This document shows positions 7,672 to 16,675 of a stretch of 64,000 bases of DNA, piece by piece. Position 1 is the stretch's first letter. Each line of letters opens with the position of its first letter. The translations under genes and the position numbers were made by a program. The stretch spans positions 1 through 64,000 of the forward strand of contig JAFIEG010000011.1 in assembly GCA_020832665.1 (NCBI GenBank), in the 5' to 3' direction. Source of the stretch: Pararhodobacter sp. (GTDB taxonomy: Bacteria; Pseudomonadota; Alphaproteobacteria; Rhodobacterales; Rhodobacteraceae). The notes beneath the pieces are model-generated. The model was not told the DNA's origin. It searched no databases and saw nothing but the letters and a program-made list of their open reading frames with translations.

Positions 7672-9072
7672 TCAGCGCAGCGTGCCGAAGCCGAAGCGCG
7701 CGTAATCGCGCCGCCAGGCGGCCTGTGCGGCCTGCTCTATCTCGACGTCACAGATTGCGAGGAGCATCTCGTCCTCCGGCGCCGGGGCAAGAGGTGGCGG
7801 TTGCTGATGGCCGTAAAGCGCCGCCAGCGCCGTCAGTTCCTGCGCCAGCGTCTCTTCGCGCAATATGTGATCGGGCCCGCCGGTCTCGGCCATCGCCTCG
7901 ATCAGCGCCGCCTGGCTGGTCCAGATTGGCCAGGGCTGCATCGCCGTCTGCCCGGCAAGGCTGGCACCGGCAAAGCGCAGGAAAGCCAGGAACAGCGCCC
8001 GATGCTCGGCAGGTTCGGGGCGCGCGCCGGGCTCGGGCAGGGAGACGTCGAAATGGGCCTCCAGATGCCGTCGCACGGGGCGCGCGCCGCCATCGAGCAC
8101 CCGAGAGAGAAAAGCGGCATGCGCCCGCCTGAGCGGGTGGCGCAGCACCGTGAAGCTTCGCCAGCCGGGATTGGCGCCCTTCCAGCGCGCCAGCCTTTCG
8201 TGATTGAACCCCGTTTGCAGCGCATCGCGCCCCACCCCGTCAAGCGCCGCCAGCCAGTGCGCCACCGCACCCTCGGGGGCGCCGCGCATGGGCATGAACA
8301 GAAGCGGCGTGCGCGCGCCGGCTATGGCCGCACCCGGCTGCGGGCGCATTCGCGGCGCGAAATCGGGGGTGCGGCCGAGATCGAAACGGTCGATCCGCGC
8401 CAGGCCCGGGGCCAGATCCTGCGGGTTGAGGAGCTTTTCCTCCAGCGGCTCGGGGTTTTGCTTCTTCAGCCGCTGCGAGGGCGTCTCGATCTGCGCCTGC
8501 ACGCCCAGCCAGGCCGCCAGCCCGTTGAGCACGGAAACATCGTTGAGATCGTCATAATGGATGTAGAAGCCGCTCTGCCCACCGGTCTGCAGCGCGCGCT
8601 GGATTTCGCGTTGCGTGGCCTGCAGCCGGTGCAGATAGCGCTCGAACTCACCCGCATCGAAGGTCACCCGCGCCTGCCGGCGGCGCGCGACATTCATCAG
8701 CTTCCACTGGTCGGTCGCGGCCGCGATCTTGCGCGAGACATAGGATTGCAGCGGATTGCGGTTGAGCACGATCTTGGCGCAGGCCGGATCAGCGAGCACA
8801 TGCGCGCGGATGCGGGCATCATGGTCGTAAAACAGCCTGAACCCGTTCAGCCCCGGCTGCGCGCGCAGCGCATCGAGCAGCGCGAAGGGCTCGACCATGC
8901 GGCGCTCGAAGGTAAAGCCCAGATAGGTGGTGTTGCGTGGCGCGTTGATGAAGACCGGGTTGAACAGCTCGCCATGGCAGGAGATGCCCTCGAAGGTGTT
9001 GAGATGCTCCTGCAACAGGTTCGAGCCGGTGCGCATCTCACCCAGAATCACGAAATAGTCGAAGCGGGCCAT
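7672..9072 (-). CDS. Sulfotransferase family protein, double length
   Basis: A 466-residue probable PAPS-dependent sulfotransferase acting on a glycan or lipid-linked glycan. Residues 11-20 (GEMRTGSNLL) form the phosphosulfate-binding loop of Stf0/carbohydrate sulfotransferases, and IVLNRNPLQSYVS matches the 3'-phosphate-binding segment. The C-terminal half has its own similar segment, TVLRHPLRRAHAAF, but no matching P-loop, suggesting a degenerate second sulfotransferase-like fold. Starts 3 bases after the stop of the GT14 gene, so it belongs to the glycosyltransferase operon. Such proteins are often annotated NodH-like; the acceptor is unknown. Confidence 0.75.
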   Translation of the reverse strand: MARFDYFVILGEMRTGSNLLQEHLNTFEGISCHGELFNPVFINAPRNTTYLGFTFERRMVEPFALLDALRAQPGLNGFRLFYDHDARIRAHVLADPACAKIVLNRNPLQSYVSRKIAAATDQWKLMNVARRRQARVTFDAGEFERYLHRLQATQREIQRALQTGGQSGFYIHYDDLNDVSVLNGLAAWLGVQAQIETPSQRLKKQNPEPLEEKLLNPQDLAPGLARIDRFDLGRTPDFAPRMRPQPGAAIAGARTPLLFMPMRGAPEGAVAHWLAALDGVGRDALQTGFNHERLARWKGANPGWRSFTVLRHPLRRAHAAFLSRVLDGGARPVRRHLEAHFDVSLPEPGARPEPAEHRALFLAFLRFAGASLAGQTAMQPWPIWTSQAALIEAMAETGGPDHILREETLAQELTALAALYGHQQPPPLAPAPEDEMLLAICDVEIEQAAQAAWRRDYARFGFGTLR

Positions 9073-9075
9073 GCG

Positions 9076-10776
9076 TCACTTGATCCGGTGGCCGGGGCCG
9101 GGCAGCGGCTCGCCCAGCGGGAAATCGCCCATCAGCACCGGCTGCATGCCGAGATTGCGCAAATGCTGCAGAAAGGCGCCGAAGCCGGTCAGATCGGCCA
9201 TGTCAGGCAGGCCGATCTGGCCTGCCTGCCGGTGCGGTGCGATCTCGTCGAAGAGCCGGTGCAGCGGCTCAGTGGGGTTTTCCAGGAACTCGGCCATTGT
9301 CCAGATGCGGATGCGCGCCCGCACCCAGGGCGAGCGCAGGATGTCCAGCATCTGCATCTCGATACGCTGCAGCCTTGCAGCCTCGGCGCGCAGCGCCGCC
9401 GCACCGCGCCCGGAGCGAAAGAGCGGCACCGCCCAGGCCCCCGAGATGACCGAGATCGTGGCGTTGGAATCGGAGGCCATGAACCACAGCAGTTCGAAAT
9501 CGCGGCCCTGGGTATCGGCCGGGCCGAACTGAAAGCACTGCCGCTCGCCGCGCGTGGCCCAAAGCAGGTTGGTCAGAAAGGCGCGCGGGTTGTAATCGCG
9601 CAGGCTGGCACTGTCGGTGAGCCCGCCGGCATGGAACCGGGCGCGCCCGGCGAATTCGGCCTTGTGCGGGGCAAAGAGATGGCCATGCACGCGCGCCCCG
9701 CTCACCGAGGTCAGCCAGTCTTCGAAATCGCGAAACAGCTCGGAAAAGCCCTGAAACACCGAATAGGGCTCGGCGGTCTTGCCGTTCTCGCGGTCTTTCA
9801 CCGGAAAGCGGGTGACATTGTAAAGCCCCGGCCGGCCGCGAATACGCTGCAGCGTGGCGCGGGCAAAATGGCGGTCGATGCGGCTGGGCTGGGGCTCTGC
9901 CCCGATCGGCGGGCCATCCTTTCTCTCGCCCAGAAACTGCGCGTAAAGCCGTTCGGCGCCGGGCCAGATCTTGCGCGCCATGAAGCAATCCGAGCGCCGC
10001 AGAAGTTGCAGGTGATCGTCATAGAAGACATGCGGCTTGCCCTGATGATCGAACTTGCCCAGCGTCAGCGAGCGGCTCTCGATATGCCGGCTGTGCAGCC
10101 GCGCCAGGGTCTGGAAATAGCTCTCGTCGGGAATCCAGCTTGAGCGGAAATGGCGGTCCATCGCCGGGCGTTCGGGGTCGGTGAGGATGGCATGAAGCGT
10201 GGCGCGCGTCAGGCTCCACCATTGCGAGCCGATATGCGGCGCAATCCCGCCCGGCATCTCGCGGCGCACGCCCAGCCAGCGCTGCAGATCGACCGCGCGG
10301 TCGAACAGCCATTTGTTGCGCTTGAAGGCAAAGGGGAAATAGAGCGTGAAGCGCTCTTCGGACAGGCCGCCCTTTGTCCAGTTCACATCAGCCACATTGA
10401 CCGATTCGATGAAATCGGTTTCGGGGTGGCGCTCGAGATAGGCGGCCAGATGCGAAACCGGGCGCAGCGGCAGGCAGGCGCCAGACATAGCATGGACATG
10501 GCGCACTGCGGGAAAATCATCCAGTAGCCGGCGCGCGGCGTGCTGCATCGCCGCCACCAGCGACCAGGTGCCCCATTCGCAGGTCAGGCGGCGGCAGAAG
10601 CGGATATCGGCCAGCCCATCCAGCGCGGCAACAAGGCGCGCATGGTCAGCGCGCTTCACGCGAGCATCGACATGAATCACCACCGGGCTGCCCGATTCGG
10701 CCAGATGCCGTGCCACCTGCGCCGCGCGCTCGAGCGCGGTATGCACCAGCATGATGAAGCCCAGCCGCGCGCTCAT
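9076..10776 (-). CDS. GT14-type (Core-2/I-branching-like) glycosyltransferase with long C-terminal extension
   Basis: A 566-residue protein. The N-terminal ~270 residues resemble beta-1,6-N-acetylglucosaminyltransferase/xylosyltransferase family GT14: LGFIMLVHTALERAA, VVIHVDARV, HAMSGACLPLRP and SSWIPDESYFQTL are typical positions. The C-terminal ~290 residues fit the extension seen in Rhodobacteraceae homologues (recalled as DUF5927). The ATG overlaps the preceding glycosyltransferase stop (ATGA, 10773-10776). Probably adds a branching sugar to a surface polysaccharide; donor and acceptor are not deducible. Confidence 0.75.
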   Translation of the reverse strand: MSARLGFIMLVHTALERAAQVARHLAESGSPVVIHVDARVKRADHARLVAALDGLADIRFCRRLTCEWGTWSLVAAMQHAARRLLDDFPAVRHVHAMSGACLPLRPVSHLAAYLERHPETDFIESVNVADVNWTKGGLSEERFTLYFPFAFKRNKWLFDRAVDLQRWLGVRREMPGGIAPHIGSQWWSLTRATLHAILTDPERPAMDRHFRSSWIPDESYFQTLARLHSRHIESRSLTLGKFDHQGKPHVFYDDHLQLLRRSDCFMARKIWPGAERLYAQFLGERKDGPPIGAEPQPSRIDRHFARATLQRIRGRPGLYNVTRFPVKDRENGKTAEPYSVFQGFSELFRDFEDWLTSVSGARVHGHLFAPHKAEFAGRARFHAGGLTDSASLRDYNPRAFLTNLLWATRGERQCFQFGPADTQGRDFELLWFMASDSNATISVISGAWAVPLFRSGRGAAALRAEAARLQRIEMQMLDILRSPWVRARIRIWTMAEFLENPTEPLHRLFDEIAPHRQAGQIGLPDMADLTGFGAFLQHLRNLGMQPVLMGDFPLGEPLPGPGHRIK

Positions 10777-11819
10777 GCCCAGCTTCCCTTCGACATCAGC
10801 CCCATGATTTCAAGCTGGCGCCAGTTGATGAACCGCTCCGACCAGTCTGTCCACAGGTTAAGCCCGCGTTCCAGCCCCTCGGCATAGGCCTGGTATTCGC
10901 GCCCGCCCGCGTAATGCTCGCGGCGCTGCAACTCCTCGCGCGCCTTCTCGCCCAGCGTGTCCAGGAATTTCGCATGCAGCAGGCAGCCCGATGCCTTTTC
11001 GCCGCCCAACGTGTCGTAAACCAGGTTGAGCCCGCGCGGCAGCAGCATATGGGTGGAACTGACATAGGCATGGCCGCGCTGCCACTTCACCAGCGGGATC
11101 TTGTTCAGCGCCGGCGCTGCGGCCGGGTTGTCGGAAAAAAAGGCGCGCGAGCGCGGGCCGCCCTGAACCCACAGGTTGCGGAAATGGCCACTGCGGCTGA
11201 TCGTGTAATTGGCGCTGTCAAACCAGGCGGCAATCTCGAACGGGTTCTGCCCCTCGACACAGGGCTGCGCCGCAACCGGGCCCTTTGGATACATGTCCAG
11301 CAACAGCGTGCCGAAGGAACGGATGCCGGAATCGTCCAGCCAGTCGGTCAGCGCCGGCAGGGGGCGGGTATCACAAAACGGATAGACGAGGAATTCATCG
11401 ACATCGACCACCAGCGCCCAGCGCCCATGCGCATGCCGGTTGAGCAGGTGATTCATCCAGTCAACGCCGAAATTCGACGCGCGGTAACTCGCCCGTGTAC
11501 CCCAGATCGAACAATCAGGCTGATCGAGCAGATATTCGCACGAGCCGTCATCCGAGCCATTGTCCACGAACAGGAAATGTTCCACCCCCAACTCGCGGTA
11601 ATATTTCAGAAAAAATGGCAGTCGCACCCGCTCGTTGCGCAAGGTGCAGGCCACCAGCAGGCTGCGCGGCGCCAGCGCGCCGGTGCGATCGGCCAGGCTG
11701 CGCAAATCGCGCCCGCCGGCACGCGCGCGGCGCAGCTTTCGCTGGCGTTCGCGCCGTAGCCGGATTGTCGATAACAGCCCCAAGACCCGGTCACTCCATG
11801 CAACGCAACGTAAAAGCAC
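10773..11819 (-). CDS. Glycosyltransferase family 2-like protein (paralogue A)
   Basis: A 348-residue glycosyltransferase of the GT2/GT92-like type. Visible features are CTLRNERVRLPFFLKYY, HFLFVDNGSDDGS for nucleotide-sugar binding, and the metal-binding acidic cluster VVDVDEFLVYP near residue 138. It is clearly homologous to the next gene upstream (shared DTRPLPALT, YPKGP, FDSANYTI, GGPRSR and GGEK blocks). Translation seems to begin at a GTG at 11819 with GGAAACA upstream; no early in-frame ATG gives a complete protein. Stop overlaps the GT14 start. Likely cytosolic, acting on a surface glycan precursor. Confidence 0.78.
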   Translation of the reverse strand: MLLRCVAWSDRVLGLLSTIRLRRERQRKLRRARAGGRDLRSLADRTGALAPRSLLVACTLRNERVRLPFFLKYYRELGVEHFLFVDNGSDDGSCEYLLDQPDCSIWGTRASYRASNFGVDWMNHLLNRHAHGRWALVVDVDEFLVYPFCDTRPLPALTDWLDDSGIRSFGTLLLDMYPKGPVAAQPCVEGQNPFEIAAWFDSANYTISRSGHFRNLWVQGGPRSRAFFSDNPAAAPALNKIPLVKWQRGHAYVSSTHMLLPRGLNLVYDTLGGEKASGCLLHAKFLDTLGEKAREELQRREHYAGGREYQAYAEGLERGLNLWTDWSERFINWRQLEIMGLMSKGSWA

Positions 11820-11878
11820 TGTTTCCGGTCTAACCCCTAACGATTCATGATTGAATCAAAATCTGCACCACCTGCGCC

Positions 11879-12904
11879 TCATGCCCATTCCCCGCGCGAC
11901 ATCAACCCCTCTTCCTCGAGTTGCTGCCAGCCGCGATAGCGCGTCGAGGCCGGACACCACAAATCCGGCGCCCGCGTCAGCGCCTCGTGATAGGCATCGA
12001 ACACCGCCGGCTCGCCGAAATGCTGGCGGCGGCGGCGCTCCTCGGCCGATTTCTCCACCACCACGGGCAGGAACTTGGTGTGCAGGATCGCACCGCACAG
12101 CTTTTCGCCGCCCTGATCGTCATAGATCTCGCGGTTCAGCCGGCGCGGCAGCAGCGAATGGGTCGAGTTGAGATAGACATGGCGCCAGTGCCAGCGCACC
12201 AGCGGCACCTTGGTCAGCGTCGGGCCGCGCCTTGGCTGATCGACATGAAACACGCGCGAGCGCGGGCCGCCCTGAATCCACAGCGCTCCGATATCGTGCT
12301 TGCGGGTGATGGTGTAATTGGCGCTGTCGAACCATTGCAACAGCTCGGTCGGGTCCTGCCCGGGGCGGTAGGGCTGCGCATCGAGCGGCCCCTTGGGGTA
12401 CAGCTCCACCATCAGCGCACCCATCGCCTCGATCCCGCGCGCCTGCAACCAGCCGGTCAGCGCCGGCAAGGGGCGCGTGTCGTGATGCGGATAGATCAGC
12501 AGCTCGTCGGCATCCACCGTCACGCACCAGCGCCCATGTCCGTGGCGGATGAGCAGCCATTGCAGCCAGTCCATGCCGAAACGCGAGGCGCGGTAGCTGC
12601 CGCGCGTGTGCCACAGCGACACATCGGGCTGCCGGGCCAGCCAATCGCGCCCGCCATCGTCGCTGTCATTATCGACCAACAGGAAATGCCCCACCCCCAG
12701 CCGGCGATAATGCTCCATGAAATGGGGCAGGCGCAGTGCCTCGTTGCGGATGGTGGCGAAAAGCAGCACATCGTCGGCGCCGATCCCGGCGCTGCGGTCA
12801 GCGACACAGCGCAACTCGCGGCGCCTGAGAAGCGCGCGCATGAGCCGGTTCTGGCGCTTGCGCCGCCAGCGCCAGGCTTCCCGCAACGCGCGCAACCGCT
12901 TCAT
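11879..12904 (-). CDS. Glycosyltransferase family 2-like protein (paralogue B)
   Basis: A 341-residue paralogue of the downstream gene with the same fold signals: FATIRNEALRLPHFMEHY, FLLVDNDSDDGG, TVDADELLIYP near residue 131, DTRPLPALTGW, FDSANYTI and GGPRSR. The basic N-terminus (MKRLRALREAWRW) is followed directly by the catalytic domain, with no signal peptide. The ATG at 12904 has GGGCAGGA just upstream. Tandem duplication followed by divergence is the simplest origin. It opens the minus-strand run that ends with the sulfotransferase. Confidence 0.78.
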   Translation of the reverse strand: MKRLRALREAWRWRRKRQNRLMRALLRRRELRCVADRSAGIGADDVLLFATIRNEALRLPHFMEHYRRLGVGHFLLVDNDSDDGGRDWLARQPDVSLWHTRGSYRASRFGMDWLQWLLIRHGHGRWCVTVDADELLIYPHHDTRPLPALTGWLQARGIEAMGALMVELYPKGPLDAQPYRPGQDPTELLQWFDSANYTITRKHDIGALWIQGGPRSRVFHVDQPRRGPTLTKVPLVRWHWRHVYLNSTHSLLPRRLNREIYDDQGGEKLCGAILHTKFLPVVVEKSAEERRRRQHFGEPAVFDAYHEALTRAPDLWCPASTRYRGWQQLEEEGLMSRGEWA

Positions 12905-12928
12905 GTCCTGCCCTTTTCGGCCTCACCC

Positions 12929-13003
12929 CTTCATCTTGCCACAAATACGCGCGGGGGTGAATTCGCGCCTGCCAAGGCGTGAAGAGGGGGCGGCAGCCCC
13001 CTC
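12929..13003 (-). repeat. Dispersed repeat, copy 2
   Basis: On the minus strand this reads as a hairpin with TGCC loop, CTCTTCACGCC, GCGAATTCACCCCCGCGCG, GTATTTGTG, GCAAGATGAAG. It matches copy 1 at 7553-7624 block by block. It sits between galU and the first glycosyltransferase gene, so here the hairpin part can also end galU transcription. Confidence 0.75.
12984..13003 (-). terminator. Hairpin terminator after galU
   Basis: Perfect 8-bp stem (GAGGGGGC/GCCCCCTC) with a 4-base loop begins 22 bases after the galU stop on the minus strand and is followed by TTCACGCC. It forms the head of the dispersed repeat at 12929-13003. Confidence 0.6.
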
Positions 13004-13024
13004 ATGCCCTGTCGCCGCCCAGTC

Positions 13025-13918
13025 TTACTGCGCGGCCTGGCGCATCGCCAGCATGTCGTAGAGAAACTCCTCGAGCTCGCCGCGAAGATCGTCGCGCGCC
13101 AAGCCGAAAGCCAGCGTCGCCTGCAGGAAACCGGCCTTCGAGCCGCAATCATAGCGCACCCCCTCGAAGCGGAAACCATGCACATTGTTGGCACGCGCGA
13201 TCTCGCGCGCGATGGCGTCGGTCAGCTGGATCTCGCCACCCGCGCCCTTTTCCTGGCCATCGAGATGTCGAAGCACCTGCGGCGACAGGATGTAACGCCC
13301 GATCACCGCCAGATTCGACGGCTCGGTGCCTGGCGCGGGCTTTTCCACCATGGCTCGCACCGGCAGCACCGGGCTGATGCCGGTGGGCACATCGAGCACG
13401 CCATAGCTGGACACCTTGTCGGCGGGCACTTCCATCGCCGCCACCATGTTGCCGCCGGTCTCGGCATAGGCTTCCACCATCTGTTGCAGGCAGGGCTTGT
13501 CGGCGGCGATCACGTCATCGGGCAAGAGCACCGCGAAGGGCTCGTCGCCGATCAGATGGCGCGCGCACCAGACGGCATGGCCCAGCCCCAGCGCCTGATG
13601 CTGGCGCACGCAGGCGATGGCGCCCGAATCCATATATGTCTCGCGCAAGGCATCCAGAAGCGCGGTCTTGCCCTTGGCCTTGAGCGCGGCTTCAAGCTCG
13701 GGCGCGTGATCGAAGTAATCCTCCAGCGCGCCCTTGCCGCGCGAGGTGACGAAGATGAATTCCTCGATCCCGGCAGCGCGCGCCTCGTCGATGGCATACT
13801 GGATCAGCGGCCGGTCGACGAGGGTGAGAATCTCCTTCGGCACCGCCTTGGTGGCAGGCAGGAACCTTGTGCCCTGACCGGCGACGGGAAAAACGGCTTT
13901 CTTGACCTTTTGCTGCAT
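13025..13918 (-). CDS. galU: UTP-glucose-1-phosphate uridylyltransferase
   Basis: A 297-residue nucleotidyltransferase that makes UDP-glucose from UTP and glucose-1-phosphate, the sugar donor for polysaccharides and glycolipids. The nucleotide-binding signature AGQGTRFLPATKAVPKE is near residue 14, with LGHAVWCAR, VLLPDDVI, VEKPAPG and YDCGSKAGFL further on, all typical of GalU. The ATG at 13918 has AAGGTGAG at good spacing; an in-frame GTG at 13930 is an alternative. It lies upstream of the glycosyltransferase run on the same strand but is separated by a hairpin. Confidence 0.95.
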   Translation of the reverse strand: MQQKVKKAVFPVAGQGTRFLPATKAVPKEILTLVDRPLIQYAIDEARAAGIEEFIFVTSRGKGALEDYFDHAPELEAALKAKGKTALLDALRETYMDSGAIACVRQHQALGLGHAVWCARHLIGDEPFAVLLPDDVIAADKPCLQQMVEAYAETGGNMVAAMEVPADKVSSYGVLDVPTGISPVLPVRAMVEKPAPGTEPSNLAVIGRYILSPQVLRHLDGQEKGAGGEIQLTDAIAREIARANNVHGFRFEGVRYDCGSKAGFLQATLAFGLARDDLRGELEEFLYDMLAMRQAAQ

Positions 13919-14066
13919 GATCTTGCTCACCTTACTTTACTGGGGCGGGCACTCCGCCAACGGGGCAAGGTTTCGGTAACCAAGCAGGCAGCTTTGTGGC
14001 GCGAAGCGTAATATTTCCTGATGATTTACGGACCGTTTTCTGGCACGCAACAATTCGAGCTGTGCC

Positions 14067-14861
14067 TCAGCGCAGTTCCACGCCCGGCGCGCGCACCACG
14101 AAGAAGGGGTTTTCGTAGCCCGGCTTGCCATAGCTCAGCGGCCTTCCATCTTCCAGCCGCAGCACCTCGGCCCCGGCAGCGGCGGCCACGGCATGGCCGG
14201 CGGCGGTGTCCCATTCCATTGTTCGGCCCAGGCGCGGGTAGAGATCGGCCTCGCCCGCCGCCACCAGGCAGAATTTGAGCGATGAGCCGGCGGCGGCGAA
14301 ATCGGCAACCGCATAGCGCGCGATATAATCATCGGTAGCCTGGTCGCGATGCGATTTCGACGCCACCACCACCAGCGCCGCATTGTCAGGCCGGCGCACG
14401 CGCAAGGGCACAAGCGGGCCCGGCGCGGCGCCAAAGGGGCCCTTTTCCTCGACGCTGGTGCCATCGGCGCGCGTATAGAATAGCCGCTCGCGCGCCGGGG
14501 CATAGACTACGCCGCGAACCGGCATGCCATCTTCGACCAGCGCGATATTGACGGTGAAATCGCCGCGCCGCTTCACGAATTCCTTGGTGCCGTCGAGCGG
14601 ATCAACGATGAAGAAGCGCCCGGCACGCTGGCTGTGGCTATCGGCCTGTTCCTCGGTCACCACAAGGATATCGGGAAAGGCCGCGCGCAGCCCGGCGGCG
14701 ATCAGCGCATCGGCGGCCTCGTCGGCCTCGGTCACAGGGCTGGAATCGGCCTTCAGCCGGGCCTCGAAATCGTCACGGCGGTATATGTCCATGATCCTTG
14801 CGCCGGCCTCGAGTGCCAGTTCGCGAAGCACCACCTCGACGCGCTGGTGAAAATCCTGCAT
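14067..14861 (-). CDS. cysQ: 3'(2'),5'-bisphosphate nucleotidase CysQ
   Basis: A 264-residue magnesium-dependent phosphatase of the inositol monophosphatase superfamily that converts PAP, the by-product of PAPS-dependent sulfation, to AMP. Motifs: metal-binding Glu in VTEEQADS, DPLDGTKEF near residue 87, and MEWDTAAGHAVAAAAG near 205-215. The start at 14861 was chosen for the AAGGGGG ribosome site. Its location beside galU and near a sulfotransferase gene fits a role in supporting glycan sulfation, although CysQ also serves cysteine synthesis. Confidence 0.92.
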   Translation of the reverse strand: MQDFHQRVEVVLRELALEAGARIMDIYRRDDFEARLKADSSPVTEADEAADALIAAGLRAAFPDILVVTEEQADSHSQRAGRFFIVDPLDGTKEFVKRRGDFTVNIALVEDGMPVRGVVYAPARERLFYTRADGTSVEEKGPFGAAPGPLVPLRVRRPDNAALVVVASKSHRDQATDDYIARYAVADFAAAGSSLKFCLVAAGEADLYPRLGRTMEWDTAAGHAVAAAAGAEVLRLEDGRPLSYGKPGYENPFFVVRAPGVELR

Positions 14862-15061
14862 CAAAGCCCCCTTAGTCTGCCGCCATCCCAATTTCTCGCG
14901 CCTGCCGCCTTCGTGCCACCTTCGCGATGTAACGGATGGAAGACCAAAGGTTGAACGGCGCCGGGGCAGGCCCTATCCTGTACAAGGGGTTTTGTGCAAG
15001 CCGCGATGCCCCGGGGCCGTTGCGCTGGCCATCGCCGCCCGAAAGGCAGGAGAAGCAATCG

Positions 15062-15919
15062 ATGCAAGGTCTCGGGCAGGACGGCATGCCGGACACGGGG
15101 CGGGGCGTCGGCCCTCCGCCCTCAGCGCTGGCGCGCGCCTTCACCCTGGCCGAACTGATCTTTCACGCCGCTGTCCGCTCGATCCGCAAGACGCATGGCA
15201 ACGCCATCATCGGGCTGGGCATCAACATCGCGCAGACGCTGATCCTGGTGGTGGTTTTCTACGCCATGTTCCTGATCATCGGCTTCACCTCGCGCGGGAT
15301 CAGGGGCGACTTCCTGCTTTACGTGATGACCGGCATCTTCCTGTTCATGTGCCACGTCAAGGCAATGACGGCGGTTGTCGGCGCCGAGGGGCCGACCTCG
15401 GCGATGATGAAGCACGCACCAATGAACACCATGGTGGCGATCGGCGCAGCGGCGCTGGGTCAGCTTTATATTCAGCTACTTTCCATGTTCGTGGTGCTTT
15501 TTCTCTATCACGCCATCTGGGCGCCGCTTGAGGTGCACCACCCCTTCGGCGCGCTCATGATGCTCTTGCTGTCTTGGTTCAACGGCGTCGCCATCGGTAT
15601 TGTCTTTCTGGCCATCAAGCCCTGGGCGCCGGCGGCGATCACCCTGCTGACCCAGATCTATGCACGCGCCAACATGGTGGCCTCGGGCAAGATGTTCGTG
15701 GCCAATCTGCTGCCCGGCTACATGATCGTCTATTTCGACTGGAACCCGCTCTTTCACACCATCGACCAGGCGCGCGGTTTCGCCTTTCTGAATTACAACC
15801 CGCATTATACCTCGGTCACCTATCCGGTGATGATTACCGCCATCGCCCTGGTCATCGGGTTGATGGGCGAATTCTACACCCGCCGCCGCGCCTCGCTCAG
15901 TTGGGGCGCCAAACACTGA
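15062..15919 (+). CDS. ABC-2 type permease, KpsM-like polysaccharide export protein
   Basis: A 285-residue inner-membrane protein with about six hydrophobic helices after a 35-residue cytosolic N-terminus. The amphipathic interfacial segment, the sequence LLSWFNGVAIGIV and the late WNPLFHTIDQARG-FLNYNPHY region resemble KpsM/Wzm-type permeases of capsule or O-antigen exporters. The start at 15062 follows GCAGGAGAAG. No cognate ATPase is adjacent, so it must pair with one encoded elsewhere. It is divergent from cysQ and close to the glycosyltransferase block, which supports a glycan export role. Confidence 0.75.
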   Translation: MQGLGQDGMPDTGRGVGPPPSALARAFTLAELIFHAAVRSIRKTHGNAIIGLGINIAQTLILVVVFYAMFLIIGFTSRGIRGDFLLYVMTGIFLFMCHVKAMTAVVGAEGPTSAMMKHAPMNTMVAIGAAALGQLYIQLLSMFVVLFLYHAIWAPLEVHHPFGALMMLLLSWFNGVAIGIVFLAIKPWAPAAITLLTQIYARANMVASGKMFVANLLPGYMIVYFDWNPLFHTIDQARGFAFLNYNPHYTSVTYPVMITAIALVIGLMGEFYTRRRASLSWGAKH

Positions 15920-15939
15920 CGCCGCAACAGGAGCCCGCC

Positions 15940-16563
15940 ATGCGCCTGATCCGACCCGCCCTCGCCGCCTTGGCCGCGCTGGCCATGCTTGTCTCTGCCG
16001 CGACCGCAGCAGCAGACGAGTTTCCGGCGTTTTACCGTGTCACCGGCGTGGCGCATGACGATGTGCTCAACATCCGCACCGAGCCCGATGCCGGCACCGC
16101 CATCATCGGCTTTCTGCGCCCCGATGAACGCGGGGTCGAAATCACGGCGCTGTCGCCTGACGGACGCTGGGGGCAGGTGAATTACGGCGAGCGGGCGGGC
16201 TGGTCGCATATGCGCTATCTCGAACGCGAGATGGCGGGAAACTGGCGCGACGGGCAGACCGCGCTTTACTGCTTCGGCAACGAGCCGTTCTGGAACATGC
16301 CGATCTTCCTCCCCACGCATCGCGCCGAATTTCATGACATCGATGGCGGCGGTTTCGAGCTGGTCACCGATACCGGCGCGCTGCCGGCCACGCGCTTTCC
16401 GCCGGTGCTGGCCATTCCGTTTTCGGGCACACGCGAGGGGGCGGCGATCCTGCGCGGCGAGGCCTGCAATGACGGCATGAGCGACATGCAGTTCGGCATC
16501 TCGGCCTTCATTTACTGGCGCGGCGATACCGAGGCGCTTTCGGGCTGCTGCCGGCTGGAATAG
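15940..16563 (+). CDS. Secreted SH3-domain protein with COG3650-like C-terminus (copy 1)
   Basis: A 207-residue exported protein of unknown function. A Sec signal peptide covers about residues 1-25 (ALAALAMLVSAATAAADE). An SH3b domain follows (VLNIRTEPDAGTAIIGFL … WGQVNYGERAGWSHMRYL). The C-terminal ~100 residues carry a Cys-rich pattern, YCFGNEPFW … CNDGMSD … SGCCRLE, typical of the COG3650-type domain. Four Cys suggest disulfides in the periplasm. The gene begins 21 bases after the permease stop with AACAGGAG upstream. The adjacent gene is a close duplicate. Confidence 0.75.
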   Translation: MRLIRPALAALAALAMLVSAATAAADEFPAFYRVTGVAHDDVLNIRTEPDAGTAIIGFLRPDERGVEITALSPDGRWGQVNYGERAGWSHMRYLEREMAGNWRDGQTALYCFGNEPFWNMPIFLPTHRAEFHDIDGGGFELVTDTGALPATRFPPVLAIPFSGTREGAAILRGEACNDGMSDMQFGISAFIYWRGDTEALSGCCRLE

Positions 16564-16675
16564 GCGCCGGCCTCGCCCCTGCGCTGAAAATCGCGCCAAT
16601 GAGCAAGGTCCGCACGCGACCTTGCGCCTCGCTTCGCCGGAAGGAAAGACACAGACGCCGCGAAAGGAGCCCGCC

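Noticed and set aside
7801-10143. 780-codon plus-strand frame antisense to the sulfotransferase and GT14 genes.
   Set aside because: Composition is typical antisense shadow; the minus-strand genes have motifs, ribosome sites and overlaps.
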